Below are positions 1-7,698 of a DNA stretch of 19,587 nt, piece after piece. Location of the stretch: assembly GCA_009785015.1 (NCBI GenBank), contig WQXD01000041.1, positions 1 through 19,587 of the forward strand, given 5' to 3'. Below the pieces are notes generated by a model, which was given only the letters and a program-made list of their open reading frames with translations, was not told where the DNA came from and ran no database searches. The position numbers were made by a program, and so were the translations under genes. This DNA is from Oscillospiraceae bacterium (GTDB lineage Bacteria > Bacillota_A > Clostridia > Oscillospirales > WRJC01). Position 1 is the stretch's first letter, and each line of letters opens with the position of its first letter.

Positions 1-8
1 CCGTACCC

Positions 9-752
9 ATGCCGGATTATACGTCTGATCAATTGAGAATAATAGGCCGCGCCTCCGCTTTTGCCGCAGGGTTCGCGCTGGGGTTTGCGGTTTTGTTCAT
101 ATTTTACCGAATTTTGCCGCTTTCGATTTTCGGGGGCGGCATCTACGGCGCCGTCAACATTTTTGTTTCTTCCAAAAATGCCGTCGCCAAACGCAAAGAT
201 AAGCTGCGGATTCAATTTTTCGATTTGCTGGAATCCATGTCCGTGGCTATGAAAGCGGGAAACCCGCCTTCAAAAGCATTGGAAAGCGCAAGGGGCGATC
301 TCGCCCTGATCTATCCCGAAAACAGCGATATCATAAAGGAACTCGACATAATCATAGGAAAATTCAACAACGCGGTGCCGCTGTCCGAAATATTCGCGAA
401 CTTCGCAAAGCGCAGCGGCATAGAGGACATAGCCGGTTTCGCCTCGGTTTACGCCACCATCGAGGGCAAATCGAGCCGCTCAAACGAAATTGTGCGCGAA
501 ACGCAGCAGATAATCGCCGACAAAATGGAGATCGAAATGGAAATCGACACCATGATGTCCGCGGCGAAGGCCGAAGTGAATATCATGCTCATTCTGCCGC
601 TTGTGATTTTGGCGGTTATCAGTTATGCGGGCGCCGGATTCATGGATGTGATCTATGATGGGGTTTTCGGGCGCGTTGTGGCGACTGGGGGGCTTTTGCT
701 GTTTATTGCCAGCTATATAATGGCGCGGATATTTTCGAATATAAAACTATAA
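9..752 (+). CDS. tadB: TadB-like type II secretion F-domain protein of a Tad pilus
   Basis: Integral membrane platform protein of a Tad (type IVb) pilus machine; TadB and TadC are thought to anchor the assembly ATPase and pass pilin subunits into the fibre. The 247 residues show an N-terminal hydrophobic block (about 16-50), a cytoplasmic helical T2SSF-type region with the family-like LLESMSVAMKAGNPPSKALE stretch (73-92), and two C-terminal membrane segments (about 190-212 and 222-243). The reading frame is open to the window edge, so the start at 9 cannot be confirmed by a ribosome binding site. The opening MPDYT resembles clostridial TadB starts. TadC follows 18 bases downstream, and the ATPase gene tadA/cpaF is expected just upstream. 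Family assignment is confident; the exact start is not. Confidence 0.8.
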   Translation: MPDYTSDQLRIIGRASAFAAGFALGFAVLFIFYRILPLSIFGGGIYGAVNIFVSSKNAVAKRKDKLRIQFFDLLESMSVAMKAGNPPSKALESARGDLALIYPENSDIIKELDIIIGKFNNAVPLSEIFANFAKRSGIEDIAGFASVYATIEGKSSRSNEIVRETQQIIADKMEIEMEIDTMMSAAKAEVNIMLILPLVILAVISYAGAGFMDVIYDGVFGRVVATGGLLLFIASYIMARIFSNIKL

Positions 753-770
753 AAACGGTGATGATTTGCT

Positions 771-1793
771 ATGCTTGTAATTATTTTGACTTTGGGGACG
801 CTTTGCTCGGCGGCATGGTTTTGGCTTTTGGGCATGACAAACACGGAAGACTGGAAAACCTGCGCGTATAACCGGGTATTGGACAATTTGATCAAAATGG
901 ACAAACTGCGCGCGAAATACGCCGAAAAGAGCCGGCCCCGGCAACAGATGTTTTCCTTCAACCCAGAAAAGAAAATCGCGGGCCTCGAAGCCCGCAACAG
1001 AGAACTGCAGAAGGGAAACCTCAAATCCCTTGGGATATTTGATATGCCGGGATATGTGCTTATGCGGAAATTTGAAATCGTCGGCAAAGGCAATTTGCAT
1101 AAAATGATTTTTGCTAAAAATTTCGAATTGTACGGCAAAAAGCACGCCGAAAACAAAACCGCGCAGCTATTGGCGAGAATTTTTTCCTATCCGCTGATCG
1201 GAATTTCGCTCGCGCTCATCATCGGAGTTTCGGTTATGGGTTTCGGCAAAACGGAAGCGGGAATGGGGATAGCGTTTGCGGGGACCGCGCTTGTTTTGGT
1301 ATCGGTGTACGCCATGTACGATGAACTCGGAGACCGGATAAAAAAACGCAGGGAAGCCATAATAAGCCAATTTCCCAATATGGCCTCGAAATTGGCCCTG
1401 CTGGTGACTTCGGGGATGGTCATGGAAAAGGCCTGGAAAGAAACCGCTTACAGCCAAAAACTCGAATTGTACAAGGAAATGCAGAAAACATCCGAAGAAC
1501 TCGACAATTTGGTCGGCCCCGAGGAAGCCTGGGGGGAATTTATCAGACGCTGCAGCACCAAAGAAACTTCCAAGCTCGCTTCGGCGATAATCCAGAACCT
1601 TTCCAAGGGAAACGCGGAGATAAGCCATCTTTTAAAAGCGATAGCGAAAGAGGCGTGGCTGGAAAGAAAGCACAACGCGAAGCGCGAGGCGGATAAGGCG
1701 GGCTCAAGGCTGATGATACCCACGATACTGTTGTTTTTGGCGATACTTTTGATGATAATGGCGCCGGTGCTCATGAATTTGACCGTTTTGTAA
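771..1793 (+). CDS. tadC: TadC-like type II secretion F-domain protein
   Basis: Second inner-membrane platform protein of the Tad pilus. Its 340 residues show a membrane segment at the N-terminus (about 2-22), a basic cytoplasmic stretch, two central membrane helices (about 136-180), a T2SSF-type helical domain with FPNMASKLALLVTSGMVMEK (about 202-221), and a final membrane helix (about 313-335). This is the usual layout of TadC. The pairing with the upstream TadB-like gene, and the pilin directly downstream, support the call. The ribosome binding site is weak (GGTGATG), so translation may be coupled to the upstream gene. The stop codon sits in the loop of a 7-bp hairpin. Confidence 0.8.
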   Translation: MLVIILTLGTLCSAAWFWLLGMTNTEDWKTCAYNRVLDNLIKMDKLRAKYAEKSRPRQQMFSFNPEKKIAGLEARNRELQKGNLKSLGIFDMPGYVLMRKFEIVGKGNLHKMIFAKNFELYGKKHAENKTAQLLARIFSYPLIGISLALIIGVSVMGFGKTEAGMGIAFAGTALVLVSVYAMYDELGDRIKKRREAIISQFPNMASKLALLVTSGMVMEKAWKETAYSQKLELYKEMQKTSEELDNLVGPEEAWGEFIRRCSTKETSKLASAIIQNLSKGNAEISHLLKAIAKEAWLERKHNAKREADKAGSRLMIPTILLFLAILLMIMAPVLMNLTVL

Positions 1794-1798
1794 ACGGT
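1782..1798 (+). other. Hairpin spanning the tadC stop codon
   Basis: ACCGTTT at 1782-1788 pairs perfectly with AAACGGT at 1792-1798, leaving a 3-base loop; the tadC stop TAA (1791-1793) starts in that loop. No long T-run follows, so it is not a canonical intrinsic terminator. It lies between the platform genes and the pilin gene, where an RNA stability or processing element would allow higher pilin levels. That role is inference. Confidence 0.4.
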
Positions 1799-1834
1799 TT
1801 GATGATATTTTCATACAAGAAAGGAGGATTTTTT

Positions 1835-2056
1835 ATGTTGGATAAAATATCCAAGCTCCATTTGGCGGTACAATACGCGTTCATCGGATTTTTTTTGAAT
1901 CTGAAAAACGACGAGCGCGGATTGTCCGGAGTGGTGGTCGCCGTGCTGCTTATTTTGATCGCGGTGCTGGCGGTGGTTTTGATCTGGGGCTTTTTGAGCG
2001 GATGGCTCACGGAATTGTGGAACCGCATATTCGGCGAGGCGGCGGCAATAGCGTAG
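1835..2056 (+). CDS. flp: Flp-like type IVb prepilin
   Basis: Likely main pilin of the Tad pilus. The chosen start at 1835 has an excellent AAAGGAGG site eight bases upstream; the frame also opens earlier, but without such a site. The 73 residues comprise a 29-residue basic or amphipathic leader ending in DERG, then a long hydrophobic helix (about 30-57) and a short tail. This is the size and shape of Flp pilins, which are cut after Gly by a TadV/CpaA-type peptidase; such a peptidase is encoded at 5810. The oddity is position +5 after the Gly: most Flp pilins have Glu there, while this one reads G|LSGVV. The family call rests on shape, context and the DERG junction. Confidence 0.72.
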   Translation: MLDKISKLHLAVQYAFIGFFLNLKNDERGLSGVVVAVLLILIAVLAVVLIWGFLSGWLTELWNRIFGEAAAIA

Positions 2057-2057
2057 T

Positions 2058-2741
2058 TTGGGGAACCGAAAATACAAAAAAGCAAAAGGGGAGGGAGCGG
2101 CCGTTTTAAGCGAAAAAATGAAGCAGCTAAAGATGTTTTTAAGGGACAGCGGCGGGGACGCCGTAGTCGAATCGGCCGTTTTATTCCCTATTGTGGTTCT
2201 GATCTTCGCCGCGCTTGTTTTGGTTGCGATGTATTTGCCCGTCAGGGCTTCGCTCCAAAAATCCACTCAGCTCGCCGCTACGGCCATGGCGGTTGAAAAA
2301 GGGGATACATGGCTGTTTTTCGACGAAAAAGGCATGGAATATTACTGGTCCGCCGACCCAAACGAATTAAAGGGCGAAGACTGCGCCGACAGGTCCGAAA
2401 CGATCGTAAGAAAAACGGAAAAAAGCGGCTTTAATTCCGATATCGGGGATTTGACCGTTGAATACGGCATAACCGACCATATAATTTACACGGAAATCAC
2501 AGTGACGGCCACGCGGGAAATAAAACTTCCGGTCGATTTATCGATCATCGGGTTCCCCGGCAAAATCGCATTCACGGTCAGCTCGACCGCCGCGGTGCAA
2601 AACGGGGATGAATTTGTCCGGAATATGGGCCTGACTTCGGAGTTTGCCGCATATATATCCGAAAAATACGGACTCACCGATCCGAAAGAGAACATCGGCC
2701 GCTCGGCGGATGAAGTAGCTATGTTTATGGAATGGAAATGA
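2058..2741 (+). CDS. TadE-like minor pseudopilin
   Basis: Minor pilin of the TadE/F family, expected to be processed by the prepilin peptidase and to prime or cap the pilus. Residues 31-38 read SGGDAVVE. Cleavage after Gly33 would put Glu at +5, as in TadE, followed by a hydrophobic helix (about 40-60) and an extracytoplasmic domain to residue 227. The assigned start is a TTG one base after the pilin stop, so translational coupling is likely. An ATG at 2118 is an alternative, but the purine-rich GGGGAGGG at 2088-2095 lies about 22 bases from it, too far to be ideal. It sits between the pilin and the large TadG-like gene. Family call is firm, start is moderate. Confidence 0.75.
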   Translation: MGNRKYKKAKGEGAAVLSEKMKQLKMFLRDSGGDAVVESAVLFPIVVLIFAALVLVAMYLPVRASLQKSTQLAATAMAVEKGDTWLFFDEKGMEYYWSADPNELKGEDCADRSETIVRKTEKSGFNSDIGDLTVEYGITDHIIYTEITVTATREIKLPVDLSIIGFPGKIAFTVSSTAAVQNGDEFVRNMGLTSEFAAYISEKYGLTDPKENIGRSADEVAMFMEWK

Positions 2742-2750
2742 GGAACAAAT

Positions 2751-5246
2751 ATGCGCGGTTTTTTTGCGAACTCAAAAGGCGCTTTGACTGTTTTTGTGAC
2801 GTTGCTTTTGATCCCCGCAATATTGGCAAGCGGGACCGCAGTCGATTTGTCGCGCATTTATACCGCCAGAAGTATAATCGAAGACGCCAATCAATTGGCC
2901 GCCAACGCGGTACTTTCGCAATATGACGCATTGGCAAACGAGCTATACGGGCTTTTTGGAGTGACGGGCGAGGATCCTCAGCTGGCCGAAATGATAAACG
3001 AATATGTTGAAATTTCGATTTTCGGGGGAAACCGGAATGAAAAAGGGATCGGGACGTTTCAATTGTTTTACGGCTCAAAGTTCGGCGAATCCGAAATTTT
3101 GTTTGAAAAAGACAAAAATCTCAAAAATTCGGACGTTTTGCGCCGGCAAATCGAAGAATACATGAAATTCCGGGGCCCCGTCGTCATTTCACGGGAATTT
3201 TTGGGCGCGCTCGAAAAAAATACGCTGGGCGAAGATATGGAAATTATAGCGGACAAATTGGCAGTAGATGAGTTTATGCGGGAAATAAGCGACAAATACA
3301 AAGAATTGTACAACGCGGTGCTTGAAGCCGACAAATGCAAGTCAAAAGTCGGAACGGGCAGTTTCGGATCTGTTTCGGCTTCCCTTACTGCCATAAAAGA
3401 ACAATTCATCGATTTGAAAAGCTGTTATGAAAGCCGGGAGAACGCGCCCGAAGGCTCGGATGAACAAAAAAAATACGCGGAGAAATGCGAAGGCATATTG
3501 GAAAAAATAAGGCAGCTAACAAGCGGCGGGTCGCCGCGGTTAAACACCTGGACAGACGGAAAACGAAATTCGGCGGGGGCATGGGTGCCCGGGCGCTGGA
3601 CCATACAGAACACCACCGTGGTGGGACTCAGCGGCAACATCACAAACGCGAAAAACAACGCCGAAAATTTCAAAGAAAAATTTGAAGCCGTCGCCGGCAT
3701 CGCGGCGGAATTGGACAGCATGAAATCAAGTCTGAACGCCAAAATCGACAGTTTGGAAAACAAGCTGAAAAACGCGGACGGAAATCCGTTCGGAGAGTTA
3801 TTTGACCGTTACCGCGAGGCGGCGAATTATGACGCGACGCCGCTGGCGCAAAAATACAAAACCGCGGGGAACCAATATATCGAAGAAGTGAAGAACATGA
3901 TCGACGGGGTAAAATACAGGGACCGAGAAAATGATTCGGCAGAGGGCTTCAGTGTATCGGATTTGGCGGGCGCGGATATGACCGCAGCCCAAAAAGCGGC
4001 GTATTTCGCGGATTTTTTGGATGTTACATATCATTTGCCTCCGGGATTTATAAAATTCTCCGGATTGGACGACAGCGGAATTGAAACTCCGGGCTGGGAA
4101 GAAAACGGCAGATTTTTTAAAATTCTTCAGGCGCTTTTAAACGGTTCAGCCGGAAAAACGATAAATTTTGACGGATCGGAGAACATCGAAAAAAAAGACG
4201 CCGAAAAAAAACAGCGCGATATAACGGAAAATTTTTTAAAATTGATCGAAGAAGCGTATAACAGCCAAAAAAACGAACCCGAAGGGGCAAAATATATCAA
4301 CGCGAAAAAAACTCCCGCGGCCGACTTTGACATATCCGAAATTTTCGGGCTTTACAACCTGGCAATTGAAAAAGGCTTGACCGATGTTTTTTCCGATCCG
4401 GAAAAATATCTGAAATCCGCCGCCGACTATATCTTGCTTCTGGCCTACGACACTTCGATGTTTTCCAATTACGCCACGGGGAAACCCGTTGGAACAGCCG
4501 AAAAATCGATCGCCGGAATACCTTTCGGACCGGATGTAAACTATTTTTATCAATCCGAATGGGAGTATATCTACAACCAAAGCTCCGACGCCGGAGAAAA
4601 TTTGGAAGCGGTCAAAAAGCTTTTGTTTGCGCTGAGGCTTGTGTGCAACTATATTTCGGTTTTTGAAATATCCGAAATCGCGGATATGATATCGAGCGTG
4701 CAGGAAGCTTTTTCGGATTTGCCTTTGGTCGGCGTCGAACTTGGCGAATATGCCAGACTTGCTTTCGCGGCCGCCGAAAGCGTGCTCGACCTTGCGGCCC
4801 TGCGCGGCGGGTATAGGGTGCCGCTGATCAAAAAGAGCGGAGAATGGGTTTTTTTCCCCGGTATGGATCTTTTGGATATGGCCAAAAATATAGACGGGGG
4901 AGCCTACAAAAGCGGGACTTCGTATTGTACATATATGATCTATTTCTTTCTGGGCGACGGCCGGTTCGACGGAGGCGATTTGCTCGTGGAGCGGACTGCG
5001 CAGCTGATTGAATGGAATATGATAAATTACAAAAGCAAAATAGGCGCCGATGAAATCAAAATGGCCGGAGAACATAAAAAAGCGGGCGGCTTTTGCTTGG
5101 ATAAATTGAAAACGGATTTCGCCATAACCACAGCTGTGGATATGAAGATGTTGTTTTTATCGGCTCCGTTTGCCCAAAAGGGCATAAACGGCATCATCCC
5201 CCCGAAAACCACGCGGTTTGCCGTGACCGATTACAGAGGGTATTGA
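2751..5246 (+). CDS. Large TadG/DUF5702-like Tad pilus-associated protein
   Basis: An 831-residue envelope protein with a short basic start, a KG|ALTVF junction at residues 9-15, one hydrophobic helix (about 11-29), then a long extracytoplasmic part. The segment LSRIYTARSIIEDANQLAAN followed by LSQYDALANELYGLFGV closely resembles the N-terminus of clostridial TadG/DUF5702 proteins found in tad loci. Residues about 170-350 are rich in charged helices, probably coiled coil; the rest gives no domain I can name. There is no second clear membrane helix. The predicted processing site lacks Glu at +5, so it may stay membrane-anchored rather than enter the fibre. It starts 9 bases after the TadE stop with GAGGA as ribosome binding site. 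Its precise role is unknown. Confidence 0.68.
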   Translation: MRGFFANSKGALTVFVTLLLIPAILASGTAVDLSRIYTARSIIEDANQLAANAVLSQYDALANELYGLFGVTGEDPQLAEMINEYVEISIFGGNRNEKGIGTFQLFYGSKFGESEILFEKDKNLKNSDVLRRQIEEYMKFRGPVVISREFLGALEKNTLGEDMEIIADKLAVDEFMREISDKYKELYNAVLEADKCKSKVGTGSFGSVSASLTAIKEQFIDLKSCYESRENAPEGSDEQKKYAEKCEGILEKIRQLTSGGSPRLNTWTDGKRNSAGAWVPGRWTIQNTTVVGLSGNITNAKNNAENFKEKFEAVAGIAAELDSMKSSLNAKIDSLENKLKNADGNPFGELFDRYREAANYDATPLAQKYKTAGNQYIEEVKNMIDGVKYRDRENDSAEGFSVSDLAGADMTAAQKAAYFADFLDVTYHLPPGFIKFSGLDDSGIETPGWEENGRFFKILQALLNGSAGKTINFDGSENIEKKDAEKKQRDITENFLKLIEEAYNSQKNEPEGAKYINAKKTPAADFDISEIFGLYNLAIEKGLTDVFSDPEKYLKSAADYILLLAYDTSMFSNYATGKPVGTAEKSIAGIPFGPDVNYFYQSEWEYIYNQSSDAGENLEAVKKLLFALRLVCNYISVFEISEIADMISSVQEAFSDLPLVGVELGEYARLAFAAAESVLDLAALRGGYRVPLIKKSGEWVFFPGMDLLDMAKNIDGGAYKSGTSYCTYMIYFFLGDGRFDGGDLLVERTAQLIEWNMINYKSKIGADEIKMAGEHKKAGGFCLDKLKTDFAITTAVDMKMLFLSAPFAQKGINGIIPPKTTRFAVTDYRGY

Positions 5247-5250
5247 TAAT

Positions 5251-5817
5251 ATGAGAAGCAGACAAAAAAGAGAATCGCTTGAAAACGGATATATAACAAT
5301 CGAAACGCTCGGAACGTTTCTTCCGTTTGTGTTTCTCGTAGTCTCCATACTCAGCCTTGTAAATATCGTGACGGTGCAGACCCGCGTGCACTATGCGCTG
5401 ACCCAAGCGGCAAATACCATTTCGGTTTACGGCCGCGCCAAAAATTTCGGCCCGGAGACAAACGCCGGCGAACCAAGAGAAATCATCGGCTATATAATAG
5501 ACTGCGCACCCGGCGAACCGGATGATTTGTCCGAAGCAGCGGTTCGCGAATTGATAGGGAGATATTTGTCAAATGGGGATGCGGGCGGAAACGAATATTT
5601 GAAAAGCGCGAATGTGATCGGCGGACTTGAGGGATTGGAATTTTGCGATACCGGTTTTCTGGCAAACAAAGACGGCGAAATCTCGCTGTCCGTCAGATAT
5701 GAAATCGAATACAAATTCGGGGCTTTGCCGCTGCCTTTTGAACCGAAACTGAAAGTCACCCAACAGGCCAAAACAAAGGCATGGCAGGGCGGAGCGGGGG
5801 AGGGATACAATGGATAG
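5251..5817 (+). CDS. Second TadE/TadF-like pseudopilin
   Basis: A 188-residue small pseudopilin. Residues 11-18 read ENGYITIE; cleavage after Gly13 places Glu at +5, the classic mark of peptidase-processed TadE/F proteins. A hydrophobic helix (about 19-41) follows, then an extracytoplasmic domain. It starts 4 bases after the large TadG-like gene and overlaps the prepilin peptidase gene by 8 bases, which suggests coupled synthesis of substrate and processing enzyme. The rest of the sequence is poorly conserved to my eye, so the assignment rests on the N-terminal signature and the neighbours. Confidence 0.72.
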   Translation: MRSRQKRESLENGYITIETLGTFLPFVFLVVSILSLVNIVTVQTRVHYALTQAANTISVYGRAKNFGPETNAGEPREIIGYIIDCAPGEPDDLSEAAVRELIGRYLSNGDAGGNEYLKSANVIGGLEGLEFCDTGFLANKDGEISLSVRYEIEYKFGALPLPFEPKLKVTQQAKTKAWQGGAGEGYNG

Positions 5818-6355
5818 GGAAAAAATAAAGCCGGTTTTGGCATATATGGGGCTGCCGGCAGTGGCCGCGGGGGTGTTTTTTGCGCGGGCCGGCGATACGG
5901 ATACGTTTATCCTGCTCTGGTTTGAATTGGCTGCCGTTTTCGGGTATGCGGCCACGGTCTGCGATTTGAAATCCAAAAAAATCCCCAACAACCTCATAAT
6001 CGCGATGATTTTCGCGTGGGCGCTCACGATGGCGCCGCAGCTTCTTTTAAATACCGAAGCGGCGGTTTTGCTTTTAAAGGAGTCGGGGCTCGGTTTTTTG
6101 ACCGGGGGCGGTTTGTTTTTGTTTGTGTATTTGATAAGCCGCAGGGGGCTCGGGGGCGGGGATGTCAAATTTATGGCGGCGGCGGGGCTGTACACGGGGT
6201 TTTTCGGAATACTTTCGGCCATGCTCTACGGCTGCGTGCTCGCCGCCCTGGCGGGGTTTTCATTGTTGATTGCAAAAAAAATAGGGAGAAAAGACTCCAT
6301 ACCTTTGGCTCCGTTTCTATACGCGGGCATATTGATAACAATATTTTGGATGTGA
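5810..6355 (+). CDS. A24 family prepilin peptidase (CpaA/TadV type)
   Basis: Membrane aspartic protease that removes prepilin leaders after Gly. Its 181 residues carry both catalytic aspartates of the family: Asp52 in CDLKSKKIPN and Asp118 in the GLGGGDVKFMAAAG motif (GxGD). There are about five or six hydrophobic helices and a C-terminal PLAPFLYAG that is typical of A24A peptidases. At this length it is the short form without the N-methyltransferase domain, as expected for CpaA/TadV. Substrates are probably the Flp-like pilin and the TadE-like proteins upstream. The start overlaps the preceding gene by 8 bases, with GGAGCGGGGGAGGG upstream as ribosome binding site. Confidence 0.9.
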   Translation: MDREKIKPVLAYMGLPAVAAGVFFARAGDTDTFILLWFELAAVFGYAATVCDLKSKKIPNNLIIAMIFAWALTMAPQLLLNTEAAVLLLKESGLGFLTGGGLFLFVYLISRRGLGGGDVKFMAAAGLYTGFFGILSAMLYGCVLAALAGFSLLIAKKIGRKDSIPLAPFLYAGILITIFWM

Positions 6356-6371
6356 GAGGGGGGCGTTTGGC

Positions 6372-7694
6372 GTGAAAGGCGCGAATCGGATACTGCTGGC
6401 GGCCGGCTTTTTGGTTTTGCTTTGTGTTTCATGGATTATAGTGCTGAATGCGAAATCCGCAAGTGAAAAACAAAGCGAATTGATAAAACAGGCAAACGAT
6501 TATATAATCGACGAAATATATATATTGGCCGTTCCGCTTTTGGAGGAGGCCTCGGGATATAAGGCCGCATATACGCTTGAAGCTGAGGAAACCTTAAAGA
6601 CAGTGTATAAAAAGCTCATCGGCCAGCGGGGATACCGCCGCAAATACGCCGACTTGCTCGAAAAACAGATGAAAGCCAAAGAGACTTCGCCCGCAATTTT
6701 TTTGGAAGCGGCCGAATTTTATCTCGCCGAATCCAAACTCGGCGAAGCGCTGGCCGTGCTTGCGGACGGAATCCAAAAAACCAAAGACCGAAATCTTTCC
6801 GCCCTGTATGAAGACAACCGTTACAAATACAGCATGGGATACAATACATACGAGGATCTGACCGAAATTTTCGAAGGGACCATAGGGGTAAAAAACGACG
6901 GGTTCTGGGGGCTCGCGGATTTTGACGGCTCGCTTAGGATCCCCTGCGAATATGAAAAAATCAGCACATACAGCTCGGGCCGGCTGATAACTTCTAAAAA
7001 CGGGGAAATTTTCGCCGTGGACATCGACAACAACCGGCTCGCGCTGTTAAAAGAAAAAGTTTTCGATTTCGGCAATTACGCCGAGGGCCGCATCAGTTTT
7101 TTGACAGAGGAAGGCTGGAGGCGCGCTTCCGGCGATTTTGAAATGGGAATCGCCGTATTTGAACAAATCGGAACATACAGCGGCGGTTATGCGGCGGCCT
7201 TGCAAAACGGAAAATGGGGAGTGGTGGATCTCGCGTCAAAATGGCTGATTTCCGCGGAATATGACGGCGTCATCACGGATGGGCTCGGAAGATGCTTTTT
7301 TCAGGGAGCGGTTTTCGTCAAAAAAAACGGCGCCGTTTACCTGTTTTCCGGCGGGAAACAAACAAGCGAAGATTTTTATGAAGACGCTTGCCCCTTTGGA
7401 AGCTCGGGATACGCCGCCGTCAAAAAAAACGGGTTATGGGGCTTTATCGACAATTCGGGCGAATTGAAAATCGGATATAAATTCGAGGAAGCCCTGTCTT
7501 TCGGGCAGCATCTGGCAGCTGTGAAACAAGGGGAGCTTTGGGGGTATATAAATCTGTACGGCGATATTGTGATTGAACCGCTTTTCAAAAAAGCCAAAAG
7601 CTTCTCGGAAGGCAGCGCCCCCGTGCTGACCGAAAACGGCTGGCGGTTCATATCGCTTTTCGAATACAAAAAAACAGGAGGGTTATTTAAGTAA
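6372..7694 (+). CDS. Membrane-anchored WG-repeat protein in the tad operon
   Basis: Starts at a GTG preceded by GAGAGGGGGG at good spacing. The 440 residues begin with a signal anchor (about 6-27, no clear cleavage site). An alpha-helical stretch (35-145) that may be TPR-like follows, then WG-type beta repeats. The clearest repeat units begin at residues about 177 (DGFWGLADFDG), 280 (GKWGVVDL), 354 (GLWGFIDNSGELKI) and 388 (ELWGYINLYGDIVI), with degenerate copies near 247 and 422. WG repeats form beta-propeller-like folds of mostly unknown function. The protein would face outside the membrane. It lies 16 bases after the peptidase gene and 4 bases before the FHA gene, so it is probably part of the pilus operon. 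The family is clear; the role is unknown. Confidence 0.75.
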   Translation: MKGANRILLAAGFLVLLCVSWIIVLNAKSASEKQSELIKQANDYIIDEIYILAVPLLEEASGYKAAYTLEAEETLKTVYKKLIGQRGYRRKYADLLEKQMKAKETSPAIFLEAAEFYLAESKLGEALAVLADGIQKTKDRNLSALYEDNRYKYSMGYNTYEDLTEIFEGTIGVKNDGFWGLADFDGSLRIPCEYEKISTYSSGRLITSKNGEIFAVDIDNNRLALLKEKVFDFGNYAEGRISFLTEEGWRRASGDFEMGIAVFEQIGTYSGGYAAALQNGKWGVVDLASKWLISAEYDGVITDGLGRCFFQGAVFVKKNGAVYLFSGGKQTSEDFYEDACPFGSSGYAAVKKNGLWGFIDNSGELKIGYKFEEALSFGQHLAAVKQGELWGYINLYGDIVIEPLFKKAKSFSEGSAPVLTENGWRFISLFEYKKTGGLFK

Positions 7695-7698
7695 AATT

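Noticed and set aside
4236..5075. 279-codon open frame on the - strand inside the large TadG-like gene
   Set aside because: It lies fully antisense to a well-supported gene, and its translation is rich in Phe, Arg, His and Gly with no domain; it is a codon-bias shadow.
5569..6222. 217-codon - strand frame over the pseudopilin/peptidase junction
   Set aside because: Antisense to the GxGD peptidase with intact catalytic residues; low-complexity translation.
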